The notes under the pieces: generated by a model
The model's database searches: none
Seen by the model: only the letters and a program-made list of their open reading frames with translations
What the model was told of the DNA's origin: nothing
In this document: positions 1-11,379 of the stretch, piece by piece
How the letters are laid out: the number at the start of each line of letters is the position of its first letter
How positions within the stretch are numbered: position 1 is the stretch's first letter
Origin: Okapia johnstoni
Lineage: Eukaryota; Chordata; Mammalia; Artiodactyla; Giraffidae
Assembly (NCBI GenBank): GCA_024291935.2
Contig: CM044326.1
Location: forward strand, 31,495,948 to 31,559,947
DNA length: 64,000 nucleotides
Direction of reading: 5' to 3'
Made by a program: the position numbers and the translations under genes

Positions 1-600
1 CTCACAGAGATACCCACCCAGCACAGGCCCCCAGGCAACACACAGGATCACCACAGACCCACCACACCACCACACAGACTCACACAGGCACAAAGGCTCA
101 CACAGGATCACAGACTCACAACACACACACAGGCTCACACAGGCACACAGGTTCACACAGACATACAGCTTCACCTAGGTACAAAGGCTCACACAGTCCC
201 ACAGGCTCACAGACTCACAGAGATATCCAGGTTCACACGGGTACACAGGCTCACACAGGATCACACAGACTCACACAGGCACACAGACTCACACAGGCAC
301 AAAGGCTCACACAGGCACAAAGGCTCACACAGGATCACAGACTCACACAGGCACACAGACTCACAGAGACACACAGGCTCATATAGGCCCACTGACTCAC
401 ACAGGCACAAAGGCTCACACAGACACACAGACTCACACAGGATCATACAGACTCACACAGGCTCACAGGCTCACACAGGCTCACAGACTCACACAGGCAC
501 ACAGGCTCACACAGGCACACAGGCTCACACAGGCACACAGGCTCACACAGGCACAAAGGCTCACACAGGATCACAGACTCACACAGGCACACAGAGGCCT
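1..600. repeat. Short-period CACAGGCTCA-type tandem repeat
   Basis: The sequence is an imperfect tandem array built from a roughly 10-base unit (cacaggctca and variants), often arranged as a 20-base dimer with cacacaggca. The array runs off the left edge, so its full length is unknown. The open frames read from it on the minus strand (Leu-Cys-Glu-Ser/Pro-Val repeats) are products of the repeat and not credible genes. Confidence 0.85.
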
Positions 601-2449
601 GCCCCAGGCATCGCCCCCGGCACTGGAGCCTCACCAGCTCTGCGCAGTGACACGCACTCAGACTGGGTCACATTCTGTCGGGACTGAGCCTGGACCCGGG
701 TCCAGACACGGGTTTGGGGCCTCCCGCCCACCCAGAGCCCCACAGACACCAGCCCATGCCACAGCCAGGGGACAGGTGTGTGCACGTGTGAGTCTGGACG
801 TGGACTCATTCACTCGCACGCTTCACAGCCACACACACAGGGAGCTAGCCGACAGCTCTGTGAGGCTGAGCACCCAGGGTCATGGTCCAGCTGACCTGGG
901 CCTGTCCCCTCAGGCCCTGAACCTAAGTCCCCCCGCTGCTGGGCCTGGCACCTTTCAGAAGACCCCACACTGATCTTCCTGCCAGCTGTGCCCCGGGGAT
1001 TGTGCTAGAACCCACGGCTGACCACAGCCCCATTGCTCTCGGGGTGAACCTGGCCGGCCCTGCCCGCCTCTGTGGCCACTCTCTCTGCACGGGGCCCCTC
1101 CAGCACCCCCGGCACCCGGCCTCCCCACACCTGCTGTGAGGGGGTCTCAGGGCAGGGTCCGGGTGAGGGGCCCCAGCCCAGCCCGGGGGCGGCAGGAGCA
1201 GACAGATCGCCACCGTTCCCCCTCCTCCTTCCTCACACAGGGCCTGCGGTCCAGGCGGGAAGCCCCCGGTCACCCGACATCCCCACCCGCTGCCACGGGA
1301 TGGCACATCCCCCTAACGGCCAGGCCGAGGTCGCAGCTGAGCCGGCCCCATCTGGCCTCAGCCCAGACCCTCCCTGCGTGGCCGGGGGCAGCTGTGTCAG
1401 TCTGTGCTCTTCTCTCCACGCTCCTTTGTAAGACTTCTCATAAAACGCTGAAACCACACCGTAGGCTACAAACACACTGCACACTTTGGTGACAAAGTCT
1501 GACTGAGGCGGAGGGCACAGGCCCAGGGGCTCGGGAGGGCCCTGGGGAGGTCTCCGAGGACAGCCCCCCACCCTCCCCGACACTCTGCGGGCTGGGGGCT
1601 CCTGTGGGGAGAGGCGGGCTGGGGTCTGGGAGGCCGTGACAGGGCACAGTGGAGGGTGGGCAGAGGCGTCCTGAGGGGGCGCAGGGAGCTGGGGGGGGAC
1701 CAGACCCAGCGCTCAGAGCGGAGAGCGGGAGGGTCTCGAGGAGGGGAGTTGTGGGGCAGGGCTGGGGGCAGCCTGACCCCAGGCTCTGCTGCAGCAGGGG
1801 CTCCTCTGTGCGTTGGGGCCGAGACCTGGGGACCCTTAGGACCAGCCTCTCCGCCAGCCCGCCTGTCTGCTCTTCGGGGTCACGCAGCCCGGCTCCTGAA
1901 GTGGGTGCGAGTGCCCCCAGAGCACCTTCAGGAAGGGGTGCCGAATGTGGCCGGCTCCGGGCTCCAGGCTCCGTCAGGGCTCCACCGCCAAGGCTGCTCC
2001 CACCCCGGGCTCTGCTTCCTGGACTCGGCCGCAGGCCCACCCCCGCAGGAGCCATGGACTCATGGACCGGGGCTTCCTGGCCCGCCCGCCTCCCACCCAC
2101 CCGCCCTCTCCTTCTGGCCGGCTCGTCTTGCCTTGGAAAAGCAGGAACGTTACGTTTCTCGAGTGCAGTATTCAGTGGTCCCACACAGGCGCACCGGAGT
2201 GGTCTGCTCTGCTGCTGAAAACGACCCCCCCTTGGCTCTGCCCTTTTGCTGTTTCACCTCCTGGGCTACAGGGCCCTTCCCTCAGCAGTGGCCAGTCCAG
2301 GGAGGATGGGCAGCCAACAGGCAGAGCCCAGATGGTGTCTCTCCCCATCAGGCTGTAACCCGTGGGCAGGCTGGGGGCTCTGAGGTGCATAGAACTGGGG
2401 TGCCTCGTGCAGGGATTGGGGTGGATAACACACACAGACCAAGGCCATG
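601..2449. other. GC-rich non-repetitive DNA, no gene recognised
   Basis: I read this stretch in both directions and recognise no exon, domain or known repeat. The long frames on both strands are typical of high-GC DNA. By synteny it should lie between the IGH constant genes (off the left edge) and TMEM121. Confidence 0.5.
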
Positions 2450-3345
2450 GCCCACATGTGTGCACATGTGAAAGCTTGAGAAACGGTTCTGGGGTCCCCC
2501 AGACCCTCTCAAAGGCCCAAGCAGCCCCCACAGGCCCAGCCTCCCTCCCTAGGCAGGGACCCCCACCCACCACATGGGGACTCCCACCCGGAGGTGTCAA
2601 GACCGGTGACCAAGACAGCTGTCCTCTGTCCTGTTCTCCAAGCACCAGCCTCACTGTGGGGGCCCAGCGTCCCTGAATTCTCCAAACGCTGCCCTCAGCG
2701 GACACTCAGTACGGGTGCAGCCAGCGCAGCCCCCGATGACCCAGGGCCGTGGGGTGACCGAGTACTGCCCATCAGCTCAGCCTGGTAGGGGTCAGGGTCC
2801 AGGCTGAGCCTGGGGCTGGGGTCAGGGAGACCTAGGGCCGGGCTTGGGGAGCCTGGGGCTGGGGTCTAGGGGACCTAGGGCCGGGCTCGGGGAGCCTGGG
2901 GCTGGTCAGTGCCCGGGTGCCCTCTGGCCACTCCTGGTCTTGGTGCCAAAAGCAGCCCCGGGAGCTGGACCTGCAGCCCCCAAACACGCTGGACTCTGCT
3001 GCCCCTGTGTGGCCACCAGCAGCATCGCATGCACTGGGCCAGCAGGAGGCTCTGCCCAGACATGGGCCCCTGAGGGGCCGGAGCAGAGGCACGGGGAAGC
3101 GGGCGTGGCCAGCACCACCTGGAGGTGGGAATCGAGGATCATCCTGGAGCCCAGTGAGGGTGTGCACCCTGGACCCTGTGCCCACCGCACGTCCTTGCAG
3201 TGCAGGTGAGCTCTGGGGTCCTTGGAACAGCCTCTAGGGAAGGGGTACACGGGGAGCCAGACACACCTGGGGGCCTGCGCCCAGGCACCTGCGTTGTCAG
3301 GTGTGCACTCGGCAGGTGTGTCGGCTGTCCTGAGGGCTACAGGCC
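2450..3345 (+). repeat. Segmental duplication module, copy 1
   Basis: This block recurs at 12,250-12,936 and, for its right half, at 14,942-15,072 and 16,674-17,020. Shared landmarks are a segment beginning near 2,640 (ctccaaacgctgccctcagc), a G-rich repeat near 2,781-2,912, the segment tgtggccaccagcagcat near 3,010, and (with copy 4 only) a right part ending near 3,340 at gtgtgcactcggcaggtgtg. Copy 1 has no BovB sequence at the point (cctggag, 3,118-3,124) where copies 2 and 3 carry it, so it represents the empty state. Confidence 0.8.
2781..2912 (+). repeat. Switch-like G-rich 43-bp repeat
   Basis: About two and a half tandem units of 43 bases contain cctggggctgggg and cgggctcggggag. Density of GGGCT/GGGGCTGG on one strand resembles immunoglobulin switch or like-switch DNA. 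The resemblance is in composition and motif; I see no long array of the kind found in true switch regions. Confidence 0.6.
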
Positions 3346-4411
3346 CAGCCCAGGGCCGAGGGCAAGGCCCAAGGGTCGCACTCGAGCTCCCTGGTCCACC
3401 AGAGGCCCCTGTATTTGTCACCGCAGTTTATGGGATGCCCTCTGTGCCCATGAGGTGACATCCGGGCCCCACCCTGCAGCCCATCTCACGGTGCAGCAGG
3501 TCCCAGGCAGGTGGTCACGCCGGGGGTCCCTGAGGCAAGGCTCGGTGCCCCCTGGGGGCCATTCTGCACCTTTGCCTCTCTGCCAAACCTGGGTCATCAG
3601 AGCCCCCCGCACAGCCTTGGGGCTCTGGGCAGGGGCTCTGTGGGCACCATGGGCAGTCTCGGACAGAGTCAGGGGTGTGGGGGTCCCCCTGGAACTGCAC
3701 CAGGGCTGGGGCTCAGGGCTGCTCTTGGGGCCGGGCCAGGACTCGGTTCTGAGTGAGCAGGTCCATCACAGACATGCAGGCTCACCAGCTCTCCTGCATG
3801 GACCGTGGGCAGCACCCACCCAGCAGCATGACAGGGGCTGTCACCCAGACCCAGGTCCTGAGCCCATCTGCGACAGGGCAGGACCAAGCCTGGGTCTGGG
3901 TCTGGGACCTGAGTGGGCCCCGGTCTGTATCAGGGCCGGGGGGTGGTCTGAATGGACACTGTGATGGCCAGTGAGAGGTGGGTGGCTGAGGGGAGCGCTG
4001 TCCTGGCAGACACAAGCCTCGCTCCCTGAGTACCTGGGGCACTCAGCCTTCAGCCTCAAAGAATGCTCGCGACAGAGATCTGAGGACGGAAGCCCACTAT
4101 GAAAATCACAAGTAAGAAAAACAAGCAGGCAACTGTCGTTTCCTGTGAAATGAGGAACCACAGAGTCAGACCCCAGGGAGAGGAAAAGCCGGTTATCAGA
4201 ACCATCAGACAGAACAAGCAGGGGAAGCACCTAGGGTGGTTTTCTAAAGATAATGCACATGACAAAATAAGATAAAAGTTTTAGATAAACCAAGAGATTT
4301 GAAAAGATCTCCTAGAACTGAAAAAGGTGATGTTTGACAGTGAAGTCAAAACAGACAGCACACAGGACCCGGCCGGAGTGAGGATTTGTGTTGGAGGAGA
4401 AGCTAGGCAGC
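3346..4411. other. Non-coding stretch between module copy 1 and a SINE
   Basis: No gene is recognised. The first 700 bases are GC-rich single-copy-looking sequence. From about 4,060 the sequence becomes A-rich on the plus strand and looks like old, unassigned interspersed repeat. Confidence 0.45.
3544..3560 (-). promoter_or_regulatory. Weak CTCF-like motif
   Basis: ggtgccccctgggggcc differs from the CTCF core (gcgccccctggtggcc) at two or three positions. It is in the same orientation as the stronger sites at 5,537 and 17,324. It may not bind. Confidence 0.3.
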
Positions 4412-4627
4412 AGGGGAGTCTCCCCGGTGGGTACAGAGCCCGCCTGCCGTGCCGGGGTCACAGCAGATGCAGGTTCGATCCCTGGGTCGGAACGATCCCC
4501 TGGAGGAGGGCACGGCAACCCACTCCAGTGTTCTTGCCTGGAGAATCCATGGACAGGGGAGCCTGGAGGGCTACAGTCCACGGGGTCGCAGAGAGTCGGA
4601 CACGACTGAGCGACTGAGCTCACAAGG
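4412..4627 (+). repeat. Bov-tA SINE
   Basis: A tRNA-derived ruminant SINE in sense orientation: tRNA-like head with the B-box ggttcgatccctgggtcgg, then the Bov-A body (acccactccagtgttcttgcc) and the tail gagtcggacacgactgagcg. Confidence 0.9.
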
Positions 4628-5200
4628 CAGCGTGGAGACCCCAGCAAGAGGACATGGGACAGCGAACGAAGCGCCCTGGACGCTGCAGCAAACAGGCCAC
4701 ACCACGGGCCTCATCTCCCAAAGAAGTGGGGTGCAAGAGGCCAGGGCCCAGAGCTGTCCAGAAGAGAAGAGAGAGGGGGCTCAGCACACTCGAGACCCCT
4801 GCAGACCCCAGCAGCACAGGATTCGGGCCCACTTGGGCTGTTGTGATCAGCACCAGACTCCAGGCAGCAGAAACCGCGGACTGCACCTCCCAGTCCTGGA
4901 GGCCGGTGGGCCGAGACCGAGGTGGGGCACTGGGCTCCTCCAGAGGCTGTGGCATGTAGACACGTCCTCTCCCAGGAACCCCCCGGGCCTGTCTGTGTCC
5001 TCACGTCCTCCTCTTAGGAGAACACCAGCCAGACTGGGTTAGGGCCACCCGAGTAACTCCATCTCAACTCGATTACCTCCATAAAGGCCCATCTCCAAGT
5101 TCAGCACATTCTGAGTTCCTGGAGTTTAGGGCTACAACATCTGAATTTGGGCAGACACAGTTCACGCCATAAAATCAAATAAAAGCAGAACACAATTCCT
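4628..5200. repeat. Ancient interspersed repeat, family not assigned
   Basis: Bases from about 4,840 to 5,180 resemble an old mammal-wide repeat (for example gggttagggccacccgagtaac and gagtttagggctacaacatc). I recall the consensus style but cannot name the family with confidence. No coding potential was seen. Confidence 0.4.
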
Positions 5201-5214
5201 GAGACACTGAGGAG

Positions 5215-5393
5215 AACAAAGCCGGTGCCCTGTGACAACCTGGAGGGATGGGGTGGGGAGGGAGGTGGGGCTCAGGAGGAAGGGGACACAGGTATGCCTG
5301 TGGCCGATTCATGTTGATGGAGAGCAAACACCATCACCATATTCTAAAGCAATTATCCTCCAGTTAAAATAAAAACATTGCTTAAAAAAAGAA
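5215..5393 (+). repeat. Ruminant L1 3' end fragment
   Basis: The segment ggagggatggggtggggagg, followed by a conserved tail and an A-rich end near 5,390, matches the 3' UTR found more completely at 15,247-15,780. Confidence 0.7.
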
Positions 5394-5536
5394 AACGGAA
5401 GATTTTAGAAGTAAGTGGCCAGGCACCCTGGGCAGGGAAGGCTGAGCGTGGCTGCTGGGCAGGGCCCCAGGGCTCAGGTCACACTGGCGGCTCCTACACC
5501 CGGTCCTGTCCCTGCAGTGACCCCAGGGTGAGACTC

Positions 5537-5554
5537 GGGCGCCCCCTGGTGGCC
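5537..5554 (-). promoter_or_regulatory. Strong CTCF-type motif
   Basis: The plus strand reads gggcgccccctggtggcc, an exact match to the CTCF core, with the motif (ccaccagggggcgc) on the minus strand. It lies in short non-repeat DNA between an L1 tail and a BovB fragment. If IGH lies to the left, this orientation points back into IGH, as expected for 3' boundary sites. Binding is not shown by sequence alone. Confidence 0.65.
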
Positions 5555-5599
5555 GTCCTGTATCATCACATGCACATGTGGACACAAGGGTGTTTACAA

Positions 5600-6158
5600 T
5601 GTGAGGTCAAATTGTTTGCTCCTTGGAAGAAAAGCTGTGACCAACCTAGACAGCATATTAAAAAGCAGAGACATTACTTTGCCAGCAAAGGTCTGTCTAG
5701 GCAAAGCTATGTTTTTTCTAGTAGTCATGTATGGATGTGAGAGTTGGACCATAAAGAAAGCTGAGCACTGAAGAATTGATGCTTTTGAACTGTGGTGTTG
5801 GAGAAGACTCCTGAGAGTCCCTTGGACTGCAAGGAGATCCAACCAGTCCATCCTAAAGGAGATCAGTCCTGGGTGTTCACTGAAAGGACTGATGTTGAAG
5901 CTGAAACTCCAAATACTTTGGCCACCTGATACGAAGAGCTGACTCATTTGAAAAGACCCTGATGCTGGGAAATATTGAGGGCAGGAGGAGAAGGGGACAA
6001 CAGAGGATGAGATGGTTGGACGGCATCACCGACTCGATGGACATGAGTTTGGGTAGACTCCGGGAGTTGGTGATGGACAGGGAGGCCTGGCATGTTGCAG
6101 TCCATGGGGTTGCAAAGAGTTGGAAACGACTGAGCTACTGAGCAACTGAACTGAACTG
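5600..6158 (+). repeat. BovB LINE 3' fragment (with Bov-A tail)
   Basis: Sense-strand BovB from the late ORF2 region: ttgaactgtggtgttggaga near 5,788, gcaaggagatccaaccagtcc near 5,830, continuing to the Bov-A end gactgagctactgagcaac. It is truncated on the left. No intact protein is encoded. Confidence 0.85.
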
Positions 6159-6693
6159 TGAGGTCTAACGCAATAGACCAAGGGGTTCCCAGATCCAGGA
6201 GAGTGGTCCCGGAGCAGCCCCTCCTGGCATGCGGACCACCATCTGGGTATTCCTCTAGACCTCACAGTGTATAGTAAAAGCCCTGAGTCCACAATGACAT
6301 AACCACATAGTGGATTCAGACAGAGTGAAGCATTGAATGAAAAAATTAAAATGGGGGAGAAGAGACAGCTCTCCCTGTAAAGAACCCAACTACGAAGATG
6401 CTTCCCTCCATGCAAGCGGAGGGTAACACCTCCCTACCCCCCCCCAACCCCCGCACCCCTGCGCAAGGGGCTTCCTCCTGGACCCGCCTGTCTTCATAGA
6501 CCCTGAGCGCAGACGGCGGGCAGGGAGCCGCCACTCTCCGGTCGCTGCTTCATGGAGGGACTGGAGCCTCCTGTGCTATCTTTCTAGCTGGCCTGGGGCT
6601 AGGAGCCTGCTCTCTTCACTCGCACACCCCGCATCTCGTGTGCAGAACTGCACACAGCCCTGTGTGCTCCCGCAGACATGATTTCACACGGAC

Positions 6694-6710
6694 AGCGCCC
6701 CTAGTGGCCA
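6694..6710 (-). promoter_or_regulatory. Weak CTCF-like motif with one missing C
   Basis: agcgcccctagtggcca is the CTCF core with one C deleted from the C-run. It has the same orientation as the strong sites. The deletion probably weakens or abolishes binding. Confidence 0.3.
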
Positions 6711-6869
6711 TGCCCAGCCAGCCCTCGGCTCTAGAGTGGGGGGGTCTCCGGCAAAAGCCACAGACGTGGACGTGAGCACGTGTGGTGTGTGTGAGAGAGT
6801 GCCTGTGTTCACACATGTGCAGCCCTAGCTCCACCCACCGAGCGGTCCCAGAAACAGCGATAAGTACAT

Positions 6870-7790
6870 ATGGGCGGGGAGGGGGGCGGGGGAGCAGTCC
6901 ACGGCCCCGCCTGATGCCCCTGCGGTTTCTGCAGGATCGGCGGGCTCTCACTGTGGACGGACGAGACGCGTCGTCCTGGGGTCCGGCCTTGCAGCTGAGA
7001 CTTTGGGCCGTACGGACGGACCCGACGGACCCTTTGCGGAGGGATCGAGGCGGCCCGGGGGCGGGCGTGGGGAGTCACCCTGCCCTTCGCAGAGACCAGG
7101 CTGACCGTGCCTGCCGTCCTCCACGGAGCACAACCAGAGGGCGCTGGGCCTGCCTGGCCGTCCGGGGCGGGGGCGCTCAGCAGCAAGGGGCAGCGAGAGT
7201 GGCCTGGGTCAGTCTGCGACCAGCAAAAGCCCCCCAGCTGCCCGACGCACGGGGGCACCGGAGAGGCCCAGCCAGCTGCGCGTCTAGCTGCGCGTCTAGG
7301 CGGGCGGGACATGCCGAGGCCGGGCAGCAGGGAAGCGGAGCCGGAGCGGCGGGCGGCCCTGCGGCCCGGGACCACCCCGCCCCGCGGCCCGGGACACTCC
7401 CCGCCCCTCCCCACCACCCGCGGCCCGGGACCCTCCCGCCCCTCCCCACACCTCGGCCCGGGACCACCCCGCCCCGCGGCCCGGGACCCTCCCCCCGCCC
7501 CTCGGCCGCCCCAGCTGCAGAGCCCGTCCCCCTGCGGCGGCGGCGGCGGGTACCGGAGCAAAACCCACCCTCCCCCCGGCACCAGGTGCTGAGGCCGGAG
7601 ACACTGGCAGCAGCGGGGCACCCACGACCCCGAAGGCACAAGGAGCAAAGACTCGGCTCCGGCGACCCCCCAACAGAGGCGGCGGCGGCGCCTCCCGATC
7701 GGAGCCGAGCCCGCGGGCGCCGAGGCCGGAGACCTGCGCTGCGCCGCCTGCCGGACGGAAGGGAAGGCTCGGATCCAAACCACCGCCGGG
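6870..7790. promoter_or_regulatory. CpG island, possible orphan promoter
   Basis: Very GC- and CpG-rich DNA with several repeats of gcggcccgggaccaccccgcc between 7,350 and 7,500 and a GGC-repeat (cggcggcggcggg, 7,535-7,550). The long plus-strand frame (from 6,782) and the minus-strand frames run straight into the neighbouring SINE, so I do not call them genes. A CTCF-like forward motif ccagagggcgctgg is at 7,134-7,147. It may be an unmethylated regulatory element or the start of an unannotated transcript. Confidence 0.55.
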
Positions 7791-7970
7791 GCTTCCCGGG
7801 GGCTCAGGGGGCAAAGAGTCAGCCCGCAGAGCTGGAGCGCGGGTTCGATCCCTGGGTCGGGAAGATCTCCTGGAGAAGGGAATGGCCACCCACTCCAGTG
7901 TTCTGGCCTGGAGAATCCCGTGGACTGTACAGTCAATGGGGTCGGGACACGACTGAGCGACTTTCACACC
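7791..7970 (+). repeat. Bov-tA SINE
   Basis: Sense SINE with tRNA-like head (gcgggttcgatccctgggtc) and Bov-A body, ending gacacgactgagcgactttc. Confidence 0.9.
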
Positions 7971-8296
7971 ACTTGGAAAGTGCCGGCCAGGAACTCCCCC
8001 TCCCAGTACCGGGAAGAAGCCGGGACATTGTCCCGCAAAGAGAAGACGATTCCCCAGAAACCAAGCTTAAAGTCACGGAGTATGGAGAGTTAACTGACGG
8101 ACAAGTCACATAGCTGTCACAGAGACTCAACAAGCCACAGGAAACTCAGAAGGTCACTTCAGTGAGCTCAGAAATACATTTAATGAACACAAGAAATCAT
8201 TTACCAGAAAGATTAGAACCTTAGTGAAAAACTAACCAAACAGCAGTGCTGGAGCTGAAGAATTCACTCAGTGAGACGCATTAGATAGCGCTTGTG

Positions 8297-8425
8297 GAGA
8301 AGGCGATGGCACCCACTCCAGTGTTCTTGCCTGGAGAATGCCAGGGACGGAGGAGCCTGGTGGGCTGCCGTCTGTGGGGTCGCACAGAGTCGGACAGGGC
8401 TGAAGCCACTTAGCAGCAGCAGCAG
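8297..8425 (+). repeat. Bov-A2 SINE
   Basis: Bov-A body without tRNA head (gagaaggcgatggcacccac) ending in an AGC-repeat (agcagcagcagcag), inserted in the L1. Confidence 0.85.
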
Positions 8426-8649
8426 AAGTCACTTGAAACAGAGCAGACTGAGTGGAAAGGAGAGTTAGTGAGCTCAGAGGAAAAAAGCTAGAAATGACAC
8501 ATGTAGAAGAGGAAAAAGAATTACGATACCAAAAATGAAGAAATTCCGTGAGTTCTAGTTGACTCTTTTAGGAAGAGCAAAGTGAGGGTGAGGGAATCCC
8601 ACAGGGAAGAGCAAGAGGGAAGGGACAGAGCATTTATTGAAGGAAAGCA

Positions 8650-8785
8650 CAGCTGGGCACCCCCTGGCAGTCCAGTGGCTAACTCGGCACTTTCACTACC
8701 CCAAGCCCAGGTTTGATACCTGGTCCGGGAACTGAGATCCCACAAGGCACTCGTGCAGCCAAGAAAGAAAGAAAGAATAGCTGAG
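8650..8785 (+). repeat. CHR-type tRNA SINE
   Basis: Sense tRNA-derived SINE (ccctggcagtccagtggcta; gggaactgagatcccacaag) with a gaaa-rich tail, inserted in the L1. Confidence 0.8.
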
Positions 8786-9605
8786 AACTTCCCAAACCTG
8801 GGAAGAAACTGGATACACAAGTCCATGAAGCTGAGAGAACACCCCATTACCTCAACGCAAAAAGACCTTCCAAGTAACTTATGTTAAAATTGGCAAAAGC
8901 CAATGACAAAGAATTCTAAAGACAGCCAGAAAAAAATATGGGCACCTACAAAGGAGCCCCCTTGGGCCACCAGCAGAGTCATCCGCAGAAACCCTATTGG
9001 CCAGGAGAGAATAGAATGGCATTCTCAAGAGACGGAAAGATTCCTCTATCCAGCAAAGGTATCATTCAGATTCGGAGGGAAAATAAAGGCTTCCGCAGAC
9101 AGACAAAAGCTGAGACAGTCCATCACCACTAGACCTGCCTTACAAGAGCTGTTGGAAGGAGCTCTTTGACCAGAAACCAAAAGGCAGGAGTGCACAGGCT
9201 GAGTAAAGTGGTGAATAGACAGAATCAGAAACGTGCGGCTCTTGAACAGTATAGGCTTTGAAGCACTTTATCATAGCATAAAGGATAGAGGGGAAAGCAG
9301 AAAAATAACTACAGCCACTTCAACTTAGTGACAAACTCATAATATAAAAAGCAGTACTTTGAGACACCAAAAATATATGGGGAAGAGGATGGACCCTGTT
9401 CGACCCACGACGATAGATGCTGTCTGCAGAATGAGGGCTATTTCATCCGGGAGACATTTTACACAAACCTCATGGTGGCCACAAGACATACACTGAGAGC
9501 AGAGGCAAAAAAATTTAAAAAGAGAAAATGAGAAAAAATCCTAGAAAACCCCAAACCTAAATGGTAGAGAGAACACAAGGGAAAAAAGCAATGGAGAGAT
9601 TGTTT

Positions 9606-9807
9606 TAAGTTGCTTTCAGTCGTGTCTAACTCTGTGACCCTCTGGACCGCAGGCTGCCTGTCCGTGGGATTCTCCAGGCAAGAATACTGGAGTAGGTTGC
9701 CGTCCCTCTTCCAGGAGATCTTCCTGACCCAGGGATCGAACCTACCTCTCTTACGTCTTCTGCATTGGCAGGCAGATTCTTTACCACTGAGCCACCAGGA
9801 AGGCCCC
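9606..9807 (-). repeat. Bov-tA SINE
   Basis: Antisense SINE: ctccaggcaagaatactgga then ccagggatcgaacctacc and ccactgagccaccaggaagg at the head. Inserted within the L1. Confidence 0.9.
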
Positions 9808-10162
9808 AATGGAGAGACTGCACAACCATAACACAAAGGGAGACTAGCAGTCCTCAGTCCTCACTCACCAATGCTCACCCCAAATATGAATGGACTGAAC
9901 TCACTAATGAAATGACACAGAGTGCCCGGATGGATTAAAAAACAAAACCCAACTATATGCTGCCTCTGGAGACTCATCTCACCTCTGCAGAGGACAGGCT
10001 CAAAGGGAAGGGACGGAACATGAAACCTCAAGCACAGCCAAAAGAGACTGCGTGTAGCTCCACTCACAGCAGACAAGAGACTTCAAGCCAAAACGGTAAC
10101 AAGGGACCAAGACGGACCGTATAGAATGATAAAGGGGATGATTCATCAAGAAGATGTAACAG

Positions 10163-10362
10163 TGGGGACTTCCCTAATGGTCCAGCGGTTAAGAATCTGC
10201 CTTGCAAGGCAGGGGACACGGTTTCAATCCCTGGCCTGAGCAGATCCGACACGCCACGGAGTGACTAAGGCTGCGCACCACGACTGCTGAGCACCCAAGC
10301 TCTGGAGCCCACACACCACCAGAAAGACCCAGTACAGCCAACTTTTTAAAAATTTTTTAAAG
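10163..10362 (+). repeat. CHR-type SINE with target duplication
   Basis: Sense CHR SINE flanked by a near-perfect duplication, aagatgtaacag at 10,151-10,162 and aagacgtaacag at 10,364-10,375, which gives exact insertion limits inside the L1. Confidence 0.9.
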
Positions 10363-10943
10363 GAAGACGTAACAGTTGATAATCTATATGCCCCAAAATA
10401 GAAGCATCAGAATATATAAAGCAGTTATTAGTAGACCCAAAGGGAGGAAGTGACAGCAGTGCAGTGATTGTCAGGGGCTCTCACACCCCGCTTACATCAG
10501 TGGGCAGATCAGAAAGTCAACAAGGAGACCATGGCCTTACTGAAACACTGGACCAGATGGACTCAACAGACTTGTACAGAACCCTCCATCCAAATGCAGC
10601 AGAACACATGTTCTTCTCAAGCACACATGGTACATCCTCAAGGCTAGATCGTGTCTTGGGACACATAACAAGTCTCAATAAATTTAAGAAGGTTGAAATC
10701 TTATCAAGCATCTTTTCCAATCACAATAGAATGAAATTAGAAATCAACCACAAGAAGAAAGCTGGAAAAAGAACCAATATGTGGAGACTGAACCACATGC
10801 TATGAAGACCCATCAGGTCAATGAGCAGGGCAGAGGTTATGGGGAGGGGACGAGGGCGCGGGGAGGGCAAGACGAGGAAAGGGGGCCAACTCTACGGTGA
10901 CGGATGGAAACGGAATTTTTGGTGGTGAGCACACTATAGGGTG

Positions 10944-11155
10944 GCGTCTTCCCCGGTGGCTCAGCAGTAAAGAATCAGGCTGCAGTGCCATAGCCATGGG
11001 AGACCTGGGCTCGATGGCTGGGTCGGGAAGATCCCCTGGAGGAGGTCATGGCAGCTCACCCCAGTATTCTTGCCTGGAGAATCCTGTAGACAGAGGAGCC
11101 TGGCGGGGCTACAGTCCATGGGGTCACAAAGAGTCAGACACGACTGGAGCAACTA
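10944..11155 (+). repeat. Bov-tA SINE
   Basis: Sense SINE from ttccccggtggctcagcag to gagtcagacacgactggagc. Confidence 0.9.
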
Positions 11156-11379
11156 AGCACGCATGCGTGCTGTAAGGCATACAGAAGCAGAAATACATTG
11201 AACATATGAACCAATATTTTTTCTTTTCTATTGTTTAAATTATGAAAGTATGATAACACATTTACAGAAGACTTGGAAAATACAGAACAAGGTTGCTTAT
11301 AGTCCCACTATATATTACAATTATTCTTCAAGTAGATAAAGTAAGATTTTTAGTTGGAGTTTCAATACCAAATTCTCAA

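Larger units (their letters stand above)
8030..10810 (+). repeat. Old L1 LINE, interrupted by SINEs
   Basis: L1-like sequence in sense orientation covers this interval in order: ORF1-like material at about 8,030-9,170, then ORF2-like segments at 9,880-10,150 (aacccaactatatgctgcct) and 10,376-10,800 (tcttctcaagcacacatgg; gacacataacaagtctcaat). Five SINEs split it. Reading frames are short and broken, so it is a dead element. Confidence 0.75.

Noticed and set aside
4412..4627. tRNA gene from the B-box-like sequence
   Set aside because: The tRNA-like head belongs to a Bov-tA SINE; the cloverleaf is not intact. The same holds for the other SINE heads.
6782..8113. A 443-residue plus-strand frame in the CpG island
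   Set aside because: It reads through GC-rich repeats and then straight into a Bov-tA SINE and L1 sequence. No domain is recognisable.
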